From: Chitinophagaceae bacterium
Lineage (GTDB): Bacteria; Bacteroidota; Bacteroidia; Chitinophagales; Chitinophagaceae
NCBI GenBank assembly: GCA_019638475.1
Contig: JAHBTR010000004.1
Span: forward strand, 62,001-126,000
Direction of reading: 5' to 3'
Length of the DNA: 64,000 nucleotides
The notes under the pieces were generated by a model. The model searched no databases, was not told the origin of the DNA, and worked only from the letters and a program-made list of their open reading frames with translations. Positions 51,915 through 61,073 of this stretch are shown one piece after another (position 1 is the stretch's first letter; each line of letters starts with the position of its first letter). Made by a program: the position numbers and the translations under genes.

Positions 51915-53711
51915 ATGTGTCGTATAGCAGGTATTTTAGGATTCAGTAATAAAGATACTATTAAACAAAGGGTAAGTTTAATGACAAATGCTATGCATCG
52001 AGGAGGTCCTGATGATGAAGGGTTTTATATGGATAAATTACTTCCTGTTGCTTACGGTCATAGAAGATTGTCGTTAATTGATTTATCTTCTTTGGGACAT
52101 CAACCAATGCAGGATGATAAGGAAGAAATAGTGATAACTTATAATGGGGAAATTTATAATTATATAGAAATTAGGAATGAACTAATTGCTTTAGGGTATC
52201 ATTTTAAATCTCACTCAGATACAGAAGTAATTATTTATGCTTATAAACAATGGGGAGTAAATAGTTTTAATAAACTAAATGGAATGTTTGCTTTTTCATT
52301 GTTAGATAAAATAAATAAAAAAGCACTTTTAGTGAGAGATTATGCAGGTATTAAACCTCTTTACTATTCATATAAAAATGGAGAACTCATTTTTGCCAGT
52401 GAAATAAGAGCTTTTAAAACATTAGAAAAAACTTGGTCAGAAAATACCGAATGGAAAAAATATTTTTTATTGTTTGGCTTTTTGCCAGAACCAATAACAA
52501 CATTACAAAATGTTCAGCCATTGGCAAAAGGTTCTTACTTAGAATTTAATCTGAATACAAACGAATATAGCACAAAAGAATACTTTAATCTTTCCTATAA
52601 TTATATTATAACAAATGAAGATGAAGCTATTGAAAAAGTAAGAGCAGTACTAACAAAGGCAGTGCAACGTCATTTAATTTCTGATGCACCAATTGGTTTG
52701 TTTTTAAGTGGAGGGATAGATTCCAGTTTACTTACTCTATTAGCTAAACCTACAGTTGGAGATAATCTTAAAACATTGTCTATTGTTTTTGAAGACGCTA
52801 AATTTTCTGAAAAGAAATATCAAGATATTATTATTGAGAAAACTGGTGCTCACCACCATTCCTTTCTGATAAACCAGCCAACTTTTTTTGATTACTTGCC
52901 TGATATTTTGGAGGCAATGGACCAACCAAGTTGCGATGGCATTAATTCATATTTTATTACAAAGTATGCAAAAGAGTATGGATTAACAGCTGTACTGAGT
53001 GGTTTAGGTGCAGATGAAATTTTTGGAGGGTATCAGTCATTTTACAGAACCAAACAAATTAATCTTTTAAAAAAACTCCCAAATATAATATTGGCTTTGG
53101 CAAATATTCATCCTGACGATAGAATCAAAAGAATTTCGTTCTTAAACAAAAAATCTGTAGCAGGAGATTATTTATTAAATAGAGGCTTTTATACTGTTTC
53201 ACAAGTAGCAAATATGTTGGATTGCTCTGTTGCAGAAGTTAGATATGTGTATGAAAATTCATTGTTACTATTCCCCGATTATGTAAACAAATTAGATGAA
53301 CAAGAAAAAGTAAGTTATTATGAACGAAATTGCTATATGCAAAATCAGTTGTTGAAAGATACTGATTATATGAGTATGTGGCATAGTGTAGAAGTAAGGG
53401 TTCCTTTTTTAGATAAAGAATTACTTGAACTTGTTTATTCTATAAGACCATCAATAAGATATAATGCACAATGTAAAAAGCATTTGCTGATTAAAGCATT
53501 TAAAAATATTTTACCCGAAGAAATTTGGAATAGGAAAAAACAAGGATTTACTTTTCCTTTTGAAAGTTGGATGAAACATTTTGAACCAATTAATAAGAAA
53601 GCAGCACAACAACACAAATTATTACTCAATAATAAACTACATTGGAGTAAATATTGGTGTTATATGTTATCTGACAATAGCTTTAAGCAACAATTTCTTT
53701 CAAAACAATAA
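51915..53711 (+). CDS. asnB: Asparagine synthase-like amidotransferase (glutamine-hydrolysing)
   Basis: A 598-residue two-domain enzyme. The N-terminal glutaminase has the catalytic Cys2 (MCRIAGILGF) and RGGPDDEGFY; the C-terminal synthase domain has the pyrophosphate loop FLSGGIDSSLL near residue 265 and SGLGADEIFGGYQSF. It joins ammonia from glutamine to a carboxylate activated by ATP. In polysaccharide loci, relatives convert sugar uronic acids to uronamides, and this locus has genes for a diacetamido uronic acid. True asparagine synthesis cannot be excluded. The next ATG is right after the stop. Confidence 0.9.
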   Translation: MCRIAGILGFSNKDTIKQRVSLMTNAMHRGGPDDEGFYMDKLLPVAYGHRRLSLIDLSSLGHQPMQDDKEEIVITYNGEIYNYIEIRNELIALGYHFKSHSDTEVIIYAYKQWGVNSFNKLNGMFAFSLLDKINKKALLVRDYAGIKPLYYSYKNGELIFASEIRAFKTLEKTWSENTEWKKYFLLFGFLPEPITTLQNVQPLAKGSYLEFNLNTNEYSTKEYFNLSYNYIITNEDEAIEKVRAVLTKAVQRHLISDAPIGLFLSGGIDSSLLTLLAKPTVGDNLKTLSIVFEDAKFSEKKYQDIIIEKTGAHHHSFLINQPTFFDYLPDILEAMDQPSCDGINSYFITKYAKEYGLTAVLSGLGADEIFGGYQSFYRTKQINLLKKLPNIILALANIHPDDRIKRISFLNKKSVAGDYLLNRGFYTVSQVANMLDCSVAEVRYVYENSLLLFPDYVNKLDEQEKVSYYERNCYMQNQLLKDTDYMSMWHSVEVRVPFLDKELLELVYSIRPSIRYNAQCKKHLLIKAFKNILPEEIWNRKKQGFTFPFESWMKHFEPINKKAAQQHKLLLNNKLHWSKYWCYMLSDNSFKQQFLSKQ

Positions 53712-54812
53712 ATGAGCAAAGTTCTTTTTCTGTATCTAAATGCTTTTTCTGTTACAGGTGGAATTGAAAAATTTAATAGTTCTTTTTTAAAAGCATTACA
53801 AGAATTAAGTAATGAAGAAACAATGAATGCTCAAGCCTTCTCAATGTATGATACGGAAACAAATGAAAAATATTTCTCCAAAACAAAATTTAAAGGATTT
53901 TCGGGGAATAGAATTTTATTTGTTCTTTCGTCTGTCCTACATTCATTTAGAAATAATACAATAATTCTTGGGCATATAAACTTAGCATTAGTTGGATGGC
54001 TTATCAAGAGAATAAATCCTAAAACAAAAATTATTCTCATTGCTCATGGCATTGAAGTTTGGGAAACACAAACAAGTTTAAAAAAAAGAATATTGAAAGA
54101 AGCTGACTTTATTTGGTGTGTTAGTAATTTTACTAAAAATAAAATGATAACATCAAATTCATTTGTTAATCCAAACAAAGCATTTATTTTTCCCAATACA
54201 ATAGATGATTATTTTATTTTTCCTTTAAATTTTTCTAAGCCAGATTATTTATTAAATAGATATAAAATTTCACCTACCAAAAAAATTATTCTTACCATTA
54301 CAAGATTATCTTCTTCAGAAAAGTATAAAGGATATGAAAATGTTTTACAAGGGCTATCTAAAATAAATAATTCATCTATTAAGTATATTTTAGGGGGTAA
54401 AGCAGATGAAAAAGAAAAGCAAAGAGTAGAAACTTTAATAAAAGAATATGGACTTGAGGATAAGGTTTCTTTGATTGGCTTTATAAAAGATGAAGAACTA
54501 ACAGACCATTATTTATTGGCAGATGCTTTTGTAATGCCAAGTAAGGGAGAAGGTTTTGGTATTGTATTTATAGAAGCGATGGCTTGTGGTTGTAAAGTAA
54601 TTGCAGGCAATAAAGATGGTAGTGTAGATGCTTTGCAAAATGGAGCATTGGGCAAATTGATAAATCCTGACAGTGTAGAAGAATTAGAAACAGCTATTAA
54701 AGAAACCTTAGCAGATACACAACACAATGCTTTAGAACTTCAGCAAAAAGTAATGACTGCTTTTGGCTTTCCTGTATTTAAAAACAGATTGAAACAATAT
54801 TTAAGTGCCTAA
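53712..54812 (+). CDS. Glycosyltransferase family 4
   Basis: A 366-residue GT-B enzyme starting KVLFLYLNAFSVTGGIEKFNSSFLKAL. The C-terminal domain has KKIILTITRLSSSEKYKGYENVLQGL, IKYILGGKADEKEKQRVE and MPSKGEGFGIVFIEAMACGCKVIAGNKDGS with the EX7E pair. Its ATG comes directly after the asnB-like stop. It overlaps the next gene by 8 bases. Confidence 0.92.
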   Translation: MSKVLFLYLNAFSVTGGIEKFNSSFLKALQELSNEETMNAQAFSMYDTETNEKYFSKTKFKGFSGNRILFVLSSVLHSFRNNTIILGHINLALVGWLIKRINPKTKIILIAHGIEVWETQTSLKKRILKEADFIWCVSNFTKNKMITSNSFVNPNKAFIFPNTIDDYFIFPLNFSKPDYLLNRYKISPTKKIILTITRLSSSEKYKGYENVLQGLSKINNSSIKYILGGKADEKEKQRVETLIKEYGLEDKVSLIGFIKDEELTDHYLLADAFVMPSKGEGFGIVFIEAMACGCKVIAGNKDGSVDALQNGALGKLINPDSVEELETAIKETLADTQHNALELQQKVMTAFGFPVFKNRLKQYLSA

Positions 54813-55968
54813 GAAAAAAGTATTGGTATTGTACGAATATTTTTACCCTGGCTTTAAAGCAGGTGGTCCAATACAATCTTTGGTAAATATGGTAATTGCT
54901 ATGCAGCATAAATATGATTTTTATATTGCTACAACAGCATTTGATATGCAAGCCAAAGAGCCTTATAAAAATGTTGCACTCAATCAATGGACAGATGTTG
55001 TTTTGTCAAACAATGGGTTGCCTGTAAAAGTTTGGTATTCTGCAACTCCTAAACCTTCTTTTAAAGAATTGCTACAAGTAATTAAAACGGCAGATTGTAA
55101 AACAATTTATATCAATGGTTTTTATACCCATCATTTTTTATTTCCATTATTATTTAAAAAATTAGGCTTACTAAAAAATGTTGATTGGATTGTAGCTCCA
55201 AGAGGTATGTTGCAACAAGGGGCTTTACAAATAAGAACTTTTCAAAAGAAAGTATATTTTAATGCCATAAGATTTTTTAGCTTGATGAAGCATGTAAGAT
55301 TTCATGCTACAACAAAAGACGAAGAAATAGATACAAAAAAAATGTTTGGAAATAAAGTTTCAGTAATTGTTGCAGAAAATATTCCTAAACAACCTTATAA
55401 AATTTGCAATCAATCAAATAAACAAACTTCTACTTTAAAATTGGTTTTCTTATCGCTTATTACAGAAAAGAAAAATTTATTGCTAATGTTACAAGTTCTT
55501 GAAAAATGTAGCAATAATATATTGTTAGATATTTATGGACCAATAAAAGATACAATCTATTGGCAACAATGCTTACAAGCTATACAGGCATTGCCTACCA
55601 ATATTACAGCTACTTATAAAGGAGAAGTTTTGCCCAATAATGTACAAGCTACTTTTTCACAATATGATGCCATGATATTATTAACCAAAGGAGAAAATTT
55701 TGGTCATGCCATATATGAAAGTTTAAGTGTAGGCACTCCTGTCATCATTAGTCATTTTACACCATGGAATAATTTGCAAGAAAAAAATGCAGGTTGGAAT
55801 GTGCATATTAATCATCAGCAAGAAATTTGTACTTTAATGAATGATTTAAGTAAACTTGATAAAACAGAATGGCAACATTATTGTAATGGTGCATGGCAAT
55901 TAGCTAATGATTATTATAATACACAACAAATAGAAAAAACTTATTGTGAACTTTTTAGTTTCAAATAA
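54805..55968 (+). CDS. Glycosyltransferase (GT4-like), GTG start
   Basis: A 387-residue protein with KKKVLVLYEYFYPGFKAGGPIQSLVNMV at the N-terminus, WIVAPRGMLQQGALQIRTFQKKVYFNAI in the middle and YDAMILLTKGENFGHAIYESLSVGTPVIISHF on the donor side. The first good start is the GTG at 54805, which overlaps the previous gene by 8 bases; the next in-frame ATG would cut into the N-terminal fold. The final base of the stop is shared with the next ATG (AATAATG). Confidence 0.88.
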   Translation: MPKKKVLVLYEYFYPGFKAGGPIQSLVNMVIAMQHKYDFYIATTAFDMQAKEPYKNVALNQWTDVVLSNNGLPVKVWYSATPKPSFKELLQVIKTADCKTIYINGFYTHHFLFPLLFKKLGLLKNVDWIVAPRGMLQQGALQIRTFQKKVYFNAIRFFSLMKHVRFHATTKDEEIDTKKMFGNKVSVIVAENIPKQPYKICNQSNKQTSTLKLVFLSLITEKKNLLLMLQVLEKCSNNILLDIYGPIKDTIYWQQCLQAIQALPTNITATYKGEVLPNNVQATFSQYDAMILLTKGENFGHAIYESLSVGTPVIISHFTPWNNLQEKNAGWNVHINHQQEICTLMNDLSKLDKTEWQHYCNGAWQLANDYYNTQQIEKTYCELFSFK

Positions 55969-56519
55969 TGCAAACAGATTTATCAAAATTTAATAATAAT
56001 TGGTTTAACCCTGGTGCAGGTGTAATAAAACGTTGGCTATGGTTTTATATAAATACATTTTTTGTAAATAGTTATTTAATTCCATTACCTGCTTTAAAAG
56101 TTTTTTTATTAAGATTATTTGGTGCTAAAATTGGTAAAGGAGTGATGATAAAACCAAAAGTAAATATTAAATATCCATGGAATATTTCAATAGGTGATTA
56201 TTCATGGATAGGGGAAGATGTATGGATAGATAGCTTATCAAAAATTTCAATTGGGAAAAATGTTTGTATATCTCAAGGAGCATTTTTGTTAACAGGCAAT
56301 CATGATTTCACTAAATCAAGTTTTGACTTAATAGTAAAAGAAATTGTTATAGAAGATGGAGTTTGGATAGGAGCAAAAGCAGTTGTTTGCCCAGGTATAG
56401 TTTGTTATTCACATGCTATTTTAACAGTAGGCTCTATTGCTACAAAAGAATTAGAAGCATATTCAATATATCAAGGTAATCCAGCACAAAAAATTAAAAA
56501 CAGAAATTTGATTAGTTAG
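55968..56519 (+). CDS. WcaF-like hexapeptide O-acetyltransferase
   Basis: A 183-residue protein that starts DLSKFNNNWFNPGAGVIKRWLWFYIN, characteristic of the WcaF colanic acid acetyltransferase type, followed by a beta-helix (AKIGKGVMIKPKVNIKYPWNISIGDYSWIGEDVWIDS; GAFLLTGNHDFTKSSFDLIVKEIVIEDGVWIGAKAVVCPGI). The His in GNHDF is the catalytic residue of the family. It should O-acetylate the polysaccharide. It is coupled to the preceding gene and followed 25 bases later by a GT2 gene, the same pairing as in colanic acid-like loci. Confidence 0.9.
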   Translation: MQTDLSKFNNNWFNPGAGVIKRWLWFYINTFFVNSYLIPLPALKVFLLRLFGAKIGKGVMIKPKVNIKYPWNISIGDYSWIGEDVWIDSLSKISIGKNVCISQGAFLLTGNHDFTKSSFDLIVKEIVIEDGVWIGAKAVVCPGIVCYSHAILTVGSIATKELEAYSIYQGNPAQKIKNRNLIS

Positions 56520-56544
56520 TAAACTTTATCTTGAAAAATTCTAC

Positions 56545-57300
56545 ATGAAAGTTTCCATCATAACAGCTACTTATAATAGTGCTACAACAGTTGCAGATAC
56601 TTTATTATCTGTGGAAAGGCAAACTTATTTGTCTAATGTAGAGCATATTATTGTAGATGGAAAATCAGAAGACAATACACTAAAAATTATTCAGCATTTT
56701 AAACATGTTCATTCTGTAATATCAGAAAAAGACAAAGGTATTTATGATGCTATGAATAAAGGAATTGGTAGTGCAACTGGCGATATTATTGGTATTTTAA
56801 ACTCTGATGATTTTTATGCCCATGAAAATGTGATTGAAGAAGTGGTAAAACTTTTTGAAGCTACTAATTGTGATGCAGTTTATGGTGATTTAATTTTTGT
56901 TCATCCAGAAAAGCCTACACGTATTTTACGAAAATGGATAGCAGGAAATTATAGTCCTAAACAAATTCTTAAAGGATGGATGCCTCCGCATCCTACTTTT
57001 TTTGTACGCAAAGAAGTGTATGAAAAGTTTGGTATGTTTAATACTACATTTATAAGTTCGGCAGATTATGAATTATTGTTAAGGCTTTTATATATGCACC
57101 ATATAAAAGTAGAATATTTAAAAGATGTTTTGGTACACATGCGTAGTGGTGGACAAAGTACAAAATCTTTTAAAAATAGAATAAGGGCACATAAAGAAGA
57201 TTATATGGCATGGAAAGTAAATAAATTACAACCAAAGTGGTACACATTAATGATGAAGCCAGCCAGAAAAATTAAACAGTTTCTGTTCCCAAGAAGTTAA
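56545..57300 (+). CDS. Glycosyltransferase family 2 (WcaA/WcaE-like)
   Basis: A 251-residue GT-A enzyme with MKVSIITATYNSATTVADTLLSVERQTY, IIVDGKSEDNTLKII, SEKDKGIYDAMNKGIGSATGDIIGILNSDDF (the metal-binding NSDD) and WMPPHPTFFVRKEVYEKFG. The last element is typical of the small GT2 enzymes that travel with WcaF-like acetyltransferases. It is the last gene before a 240-base gap. Confidence 0.92.
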   Translation: MKVSIITATYNSATTVADTLLSVERQTYLSNVEHIIVDGKSEDNTLKIIQHFKHVHSVISEKDKGIYDAMNKGIGSATGDIIGILNSDDFYAHENVIEEVVKLFEATNCDAVYGDLIFVHPEKPTRILRKWIAGNYSPKQILKGWMPPHPTFFVRKEVYEKFGMFNTTFISSADYELLLRLLYMHHIKVEYLKDVLVHMRSGGQSTKSFKNRIRAHKEDYMAWKVNKLQPKWYTLMMKPARKIKQFLFPRS

Positions 57301-57309
57301 AACTTCTTT

Positions 57310-57374
57310 TTCCCTTTGTACCCTTCGTGCCTCTGTGGTAAAAAGAAAATAACTAACCACAAAATCACAGGGGA
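57310..57374. repeat. Dispersed-repeat-like imperfect inverted repeat after the GT2 gene
   Basis: CCTTTGTACCCTTCGTGCC and CTCTGTGGTA are followed by ACCACAAAATCACAGGGG, which forms an imperfect inverted match. Sequences of this type (CTTTGTG/CTCTGTGG and complement) are scattered between genes in many Bacteroidota genomes. Here it separates the main synthesis block from the second export block and may act as a transcription terminator. Confidence 0.5.
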
Positions 57375-57528
57375 AGAAGATTATCCCCCTCTATCCTAAA
57401 AAACAAAACAATTTTGTCATAAAAAATTAATATTGTAATATTGAACTTTCAATTTTATTACTGATTGTCTATTGAACACTTCTACACACAATTTTTTTCT
57501 TTTCGTTATTTAAAATAATTTGTTGTCT

Positions 57529-57536
57529 ATTTTTTG
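57529..57536 (+). promoter_or_regulatory. -7 promoter element (TATTTTTG) in front of the second export block
   Basis: TATTTTTG is a full TAnnTTTG match that ends four bases before the ATG at 57541, the same distance as at mtaB. It predicts a leaderless transcript for the large SLBB protein gene and an independent promoter for the Wzx/Wzy-type block. Confidence 0.5.
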
Positions 57537-57540
57537 TATT

Positions 57541-59994
57541 ATGAAACGTAGTATTATATTTATTATTTGTGTTCTATTGTCATTACCTGCTATATCTCAA
57601 AGTTCATTACAAGAACTTATTAGCAGCAAAGACCTATCTAATTTTAAAGTAGAAATGCTGAAAGATGAAGATATTATGAAGTATAGAACATACTTACAAA
57701 ATGCAGGTGTTACTGAAGCACAAGCAGAGCAATTAGCATTACAAAGAGGTTTGCCATCATCAGAAATTCTGAAACTAAAAGCCAGAATTAATAGTTTAGC
57801 TCATGCCAATACATTGGTAACAAAACCAACTGCTAAGGGTCGTACTTCTGCTATTAAAGATGCAGATTCTTTATCATCAAATACACGTATTGATACAAAA
57901 GAAAAATCAACTATACAACCAGAAGATGAAATTTTTGGCTCAGAACTATTTACTAATAATGATTTAAAATTTGAACCAGATTTAAGAATACCAACACCCA
58001 AAAATTATATCATTGGTCCTGATGATGAAGTAGCTATTGATGTATATGGATTTCAAGAAACCAATCCAAGACTTACTGTTTCGCCTGAAGGATTTATTAA
58101 TATTCCTAATGTAGGTTTTGTGTCTGTAAATGGCTTAACTGTTGAAGCAGCTACAAAAAGAATTAAAGATAAAATGATGAAAAATGGCTATTCAAGAATA
58201 GCTAATGGACAAACAAAAGTAGAAGTAAGTATTAGTAAAATAAGAACTATTAGAGTTACTGTAATTGGTCAAGCTAAAAAACCTGGCACCTATAGTGTTT
58301 CTTCTTTATCTACTATTTTCAATGTATTATATGCAGCAGGAGGCCCAAATGATAAAGGAAGCCTTAGAACTATAGAGCTAATAAGAGATAATAAAGTAAT
58401 AGCTACCTTAGATGCTTATGATTTTTTATTAAAAGGTATTCAGCAAAATAATATCAAACTCACCGACCAAGATGTTGTAAGAATACCAGCAGCAACTGTT
58501 CAAGTAAAACTAAAAGGAGAAATAAAAAGACAAGGCATTTTTGAAATGCTGCCAAATGAAAACATGAACGATTTGGTTGGCTTTGCACAAGGCTTTACAG
58601 GAAAAGCTTATACAGCATCTGCAAGTGTAGAAAGATATACAGAGAAAGAAAAAGAAATGTTAGATGTAAAGAAAACAAATTTTAATACATATACACCCAA
58701 CAATGGAGATATTGTAACAATAGGAAAAGTATTAGAAAGATATAGTAACAGAATTGTTATAGATGGTGCAGTTTATAGACCAGGACATTATGAACTTACT
58801 TCTTCTTTAACACTATCTCAACTAATAGCTAAAGCAGATGGTGTAAAAGAAGATGCTTATAAAGAAAGAGGTTTATTGTATAGAATAAATGAAGACCTAT
58901 CTAAGCAGGTAATTGATTTTAATTTAAACAATATTGAAACAAAAAAAGAAGCAGATATTTTACTGAAAAAAGATGACTCTATAGTAATAGCTTCTGCAAA
59001 AGATTTTTATGAACTATACACTTTAACAGTAGATGGAGAAGTAAGAAAACCTGGGGTATATGAATATTATAAAGGCATAACACTAAAAGGATTAATTTTT
59101 CAAACAGGAGGTTTTACAGATGCTGCCAGTGCCCAACGTATAGAAATAGCCAGAAGAATACAAGGCGATATTACAAGCTCTACAGCCATTGCACAAGTAA
59201 TAGAAATAGCTACAGAAAAAGATTTAAGCATTAAAGGAGATGAAGTAGTATTACAACCTTGGGATGTAGTAATTGTAAGAAGCAACCCTGGTTACAAACC
59301 ACAAATTACTGTAAAAGTAGAAGGAGAAGTAATGTACCCAGGTACCTATGTTTTAAGTAGTAAAGAAGATAATGTAAGCGATATTATAAAACGTGCAGGT
59401 GGTGTAACTCCACAAGCAGATAATACTGGTGCTTTTATTACACGTGTAAACACCAGCACTTTTAAAGATGAAGCAGCAGAAAGATTACAGAAATTAAAAA
59501 AAGCCAGCGACACATCTACTCAGTTAATAGAAGAACTAACAAAGCCTACTGTAAAAATTAGTTTAAGGTTAGATGAAATATTAAACAATAAAGGCAATGC
59601 TTTAGAAAATATTACTTTGTTAGAAGGCGATATTATTTCTGTACCAAAACAAAGAAATGTAGTAAAAGTAAATGGCGAAGTAATGTTTCCTACAGAAATA
59701 GTGTATAAAGAAGGGGCATCTATACATTATTATTTAGACAAAGCTGGAGGCTTAACAGAAAATGCCAGAAAGAAAAAAATAGCTGTATTAAATTCAAATG
59801 GTAGTGCTGCTAAAACAAAGAAATTTTTATTTTTTAGAACTTATCCAAAAGTAGTGGCAGGCTCAGAAATATTAGTACCCAAAGTACCAGAAAAACAAAA
59901 ACAAGGATTAAGTACAGCAGAATGGTTAGCTGTTGCAAGTGGTTTAGCATCATTGGCAGGTGTAGCTGTAGCTATTATTAATGTAACGAGATAA
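57541..59994 (+). CDS. Large SLBB-domain polysaccharide export protein
   Basis: From the ATG at 57541 the protein has 817 residues and a clear signal peptide (MKRSIIFIICVLLSLPAISQ); a TTG at 57520 would mask it. A poly_export domain (YIIGPDDEVAIDVYGFQETNPRLTVSPEGFINIPNVG, near residue 160) is followed by about six SLBB-like repeats (VTVIGQAKKPGTYSV, VQVKLKGEIKRQGIF, LTVDGEVRKPGVYE, VKVEGEVMYPGTYV, VKVNGEVMFPTEIVY). The last 25 residues form a hydrophobic helix. It should form the envelope channel for Wzy-type export, distinct from the small lipoprotein at 15887. Wzz follows 11 bases later. Confidence 0.93.
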   Translation: MKRSIIFIICVLLSLPAISQSSLQELISSKDLSNFKVEMLKDEDIMKYRTYLQNAGVTEAQAEQLALQRGLPSSEILKLKARINSLAHANTLVTKPTAKGRTSAIKDADSLSSNTRIDTKEKSTIQPEDEIFGSELFTNNDLKFEPDLRIPTPKNYIIGPDDEVAIDVYGFQETNPRLTVSPEGFINIPNVGFVSVNGLTVEAATKRIKDKMMKNGYSRIANGQTKVEVSISKIRTIRVTVIGQAKKPGTYSVSSLSTIFNVLYAAGGPNDKGSLRTIELIRDNKVIATLDAYDFLLKGIQQNNIKLTDQDVVRIPAATVQVKLKGEIKRQGIFEMLPNENMNDLVGFAQGFTGKAYTASASVERYTEKEKEMLDVKKTNFNTYTPNNGDIVTIGKVLERYSNRIVIDGAVYRPGHYELTSSLTLSQLIAKADGVKEDAYKERGLLYRINEDLSKQVIDFNLNNIETKKEADILLKKDDSIVIASAKDFYELYTLTVDGEVRKPGVYEYYKGITLKGLIFQTGGFTDAASAQRIEIARRIQGDITSSTAIAQVIEIATEKDLSIKGDEVVLQPWDVVIVRSNPGYKPQITVKVEGEVMYPGTYVLSSKEDNVSDIIKRAGGVTPQADNTGAFITRVNTSTFKDEAAERLQKLKKASDTSTQLIEELTKPTVKISLRLDEILNNKGNALENITLLEGDIISVPKQRNVVKVNGEVMFPTEIVYKEGASIHYYLDKAGGLTENARKKKIAVLNSNGSAAKTKKFLFFRTYPKVVAGSEILVPKVPEKQKQGLSTAEWLAVASGLASLAGVAVAIINVTR

Positions 59995-60005
59995 TAAAAT
60001 ATTTA

Positions 60006-61073
60006 ATGGAAACTATATCTCAAAATACAATACAATATGATGATGTAATGAGCAAAGGGAAAAAAATGTTCCAATATTTATGGACAAAAAAATTGCTTAT
60101 TATACTCATTGCATTTTTTGGTGGTGTTATTGGCGTTGTAAATGTATGGTTGCAAGACCCTGCTTACTCTGCTGAACTTACATTTACTCCAGAAAATTCT
60201 TCAGACTCTAAAATTGGTTCTTATGCTGGCATTGCTGCACAGTTTGGAATTGATTTAGGTATTGGTGGAGGAGGTGTTTTTGAAGGAGATAATATTATTG
60301 AACTTTTTAAAAGCAATGTTTTAATAGAAGAAACGCTTGAATCTCCTATTGGAATTACAGGTTATAATTCATTAATTGATTATTATATTCCTTTAACAAA
60401 AAATAAAAAAATTATTAAGTTAGTTAAAGACAATAAAATTGATTTTACTGCATCCACTCAAAAAGGTTTTAGAATTAGAGACAGCATCATGCAAGTTGCT
60501 ATTAAAGACATTGGCAAAAAATTAGATGTAGATAAAATAGATAAAAAATTAACCATTATTAAAGTAAGTTTTTTATTTAAAGATGAAATTTTTGCAAAAA
60601 AATTTGTTGAAGCATTAACCAATACTGCTGTAGACTATTACTTAAATTATAAAAGCGAAAAAGCAAGACAGAATGTAGCTGTTTTACAGCACCAGGCAGA
60701 TTCTGTAAAAGCTGAACTTTTTGGTAGTGTTACTAATGTAGCAGAGTTAAATGACTTAAATGTAAATCCTACAAGACAAGCAGCAAGAGTAGGTTCTCAA
60801 AAACGTTCAATAGATGTTCAAGTAAATGGAGCTATTTATACAGAAATTTTAAAAAATCTTGAGTTAGCTAAAATTGCTTTAAGAAGAGAAACACCTTTTA
60901 TACAAATTATTGATAAACCTATTTATCCTTTGAAAAATAAAAAAATGGGTAGATTAAAAGGCGGCATATTAGGAGCTTTTATTTTTGGGTTTCTAACTGT
61001 TCTTTTTTTAACGGTAAAAAAATCTTTTATCACTAATTCTCATCAACCCACAAAAGGGGTAACTAATGCTTAA
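60006..61073 (+). CDS. Wzz-family chain length determinant
   Basis: The 355-residue protein has a first membrane segment (KLLIILIAFFGGVIGVVNVWL, about residues 29-50), a periplasmic part starting YSAELTFTPEN and containing a glycine-rich GIGGGGVFEG loop, a helical middle, and a second membrane segment near the end (GGILGAFIFGFLTVLFLTV) preceded by the Pro-rich IIDKPIYPLKNKKMGR typical of Wzz. There is no kinase domain, unlike the protein at 16668. It should set chain length for the polymerase of this block. It overlaps the flippase gene by 8 bases. Confidence 0.9.
   Translation: METISQNTIQYDDVMSKGKKMFQYLWTKKLLIILIAFFGGVIGVVNVWLQDPAYSAELTFTPENSSDSKIGSYAGIAAQFGIDLGIGGGGVFEGDNIIELFKSNVLIEETLESPIGITGYNSLIDYYIPLTKNKKIIKLVKDNKIDFTASTQKGFRIRDSIMQVAIKDIGKKLDVDKIDKKLTIIKVSFLFKDEIFAKKFVEALTNTAVDYYLNYKSEKARQNVAVLQHQADSVKAELFGSVTNVAELNDLNVNPTRQAARVGSQKRSIDVQVNGAIYTEILKNLELAKIALRRETPFIQIIDKPIYPLKNKKMGRLKGGILGAFIFGFLTVLFLTVKKSFITNSHQPTKGVTNA

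Noticed and set aside
57520..57540. TTG start for the SLBB export protein
   Set aside because: It would put seven residues before a good signal peptide and would lie inside the promoter element; the ATG at 57541 is better.
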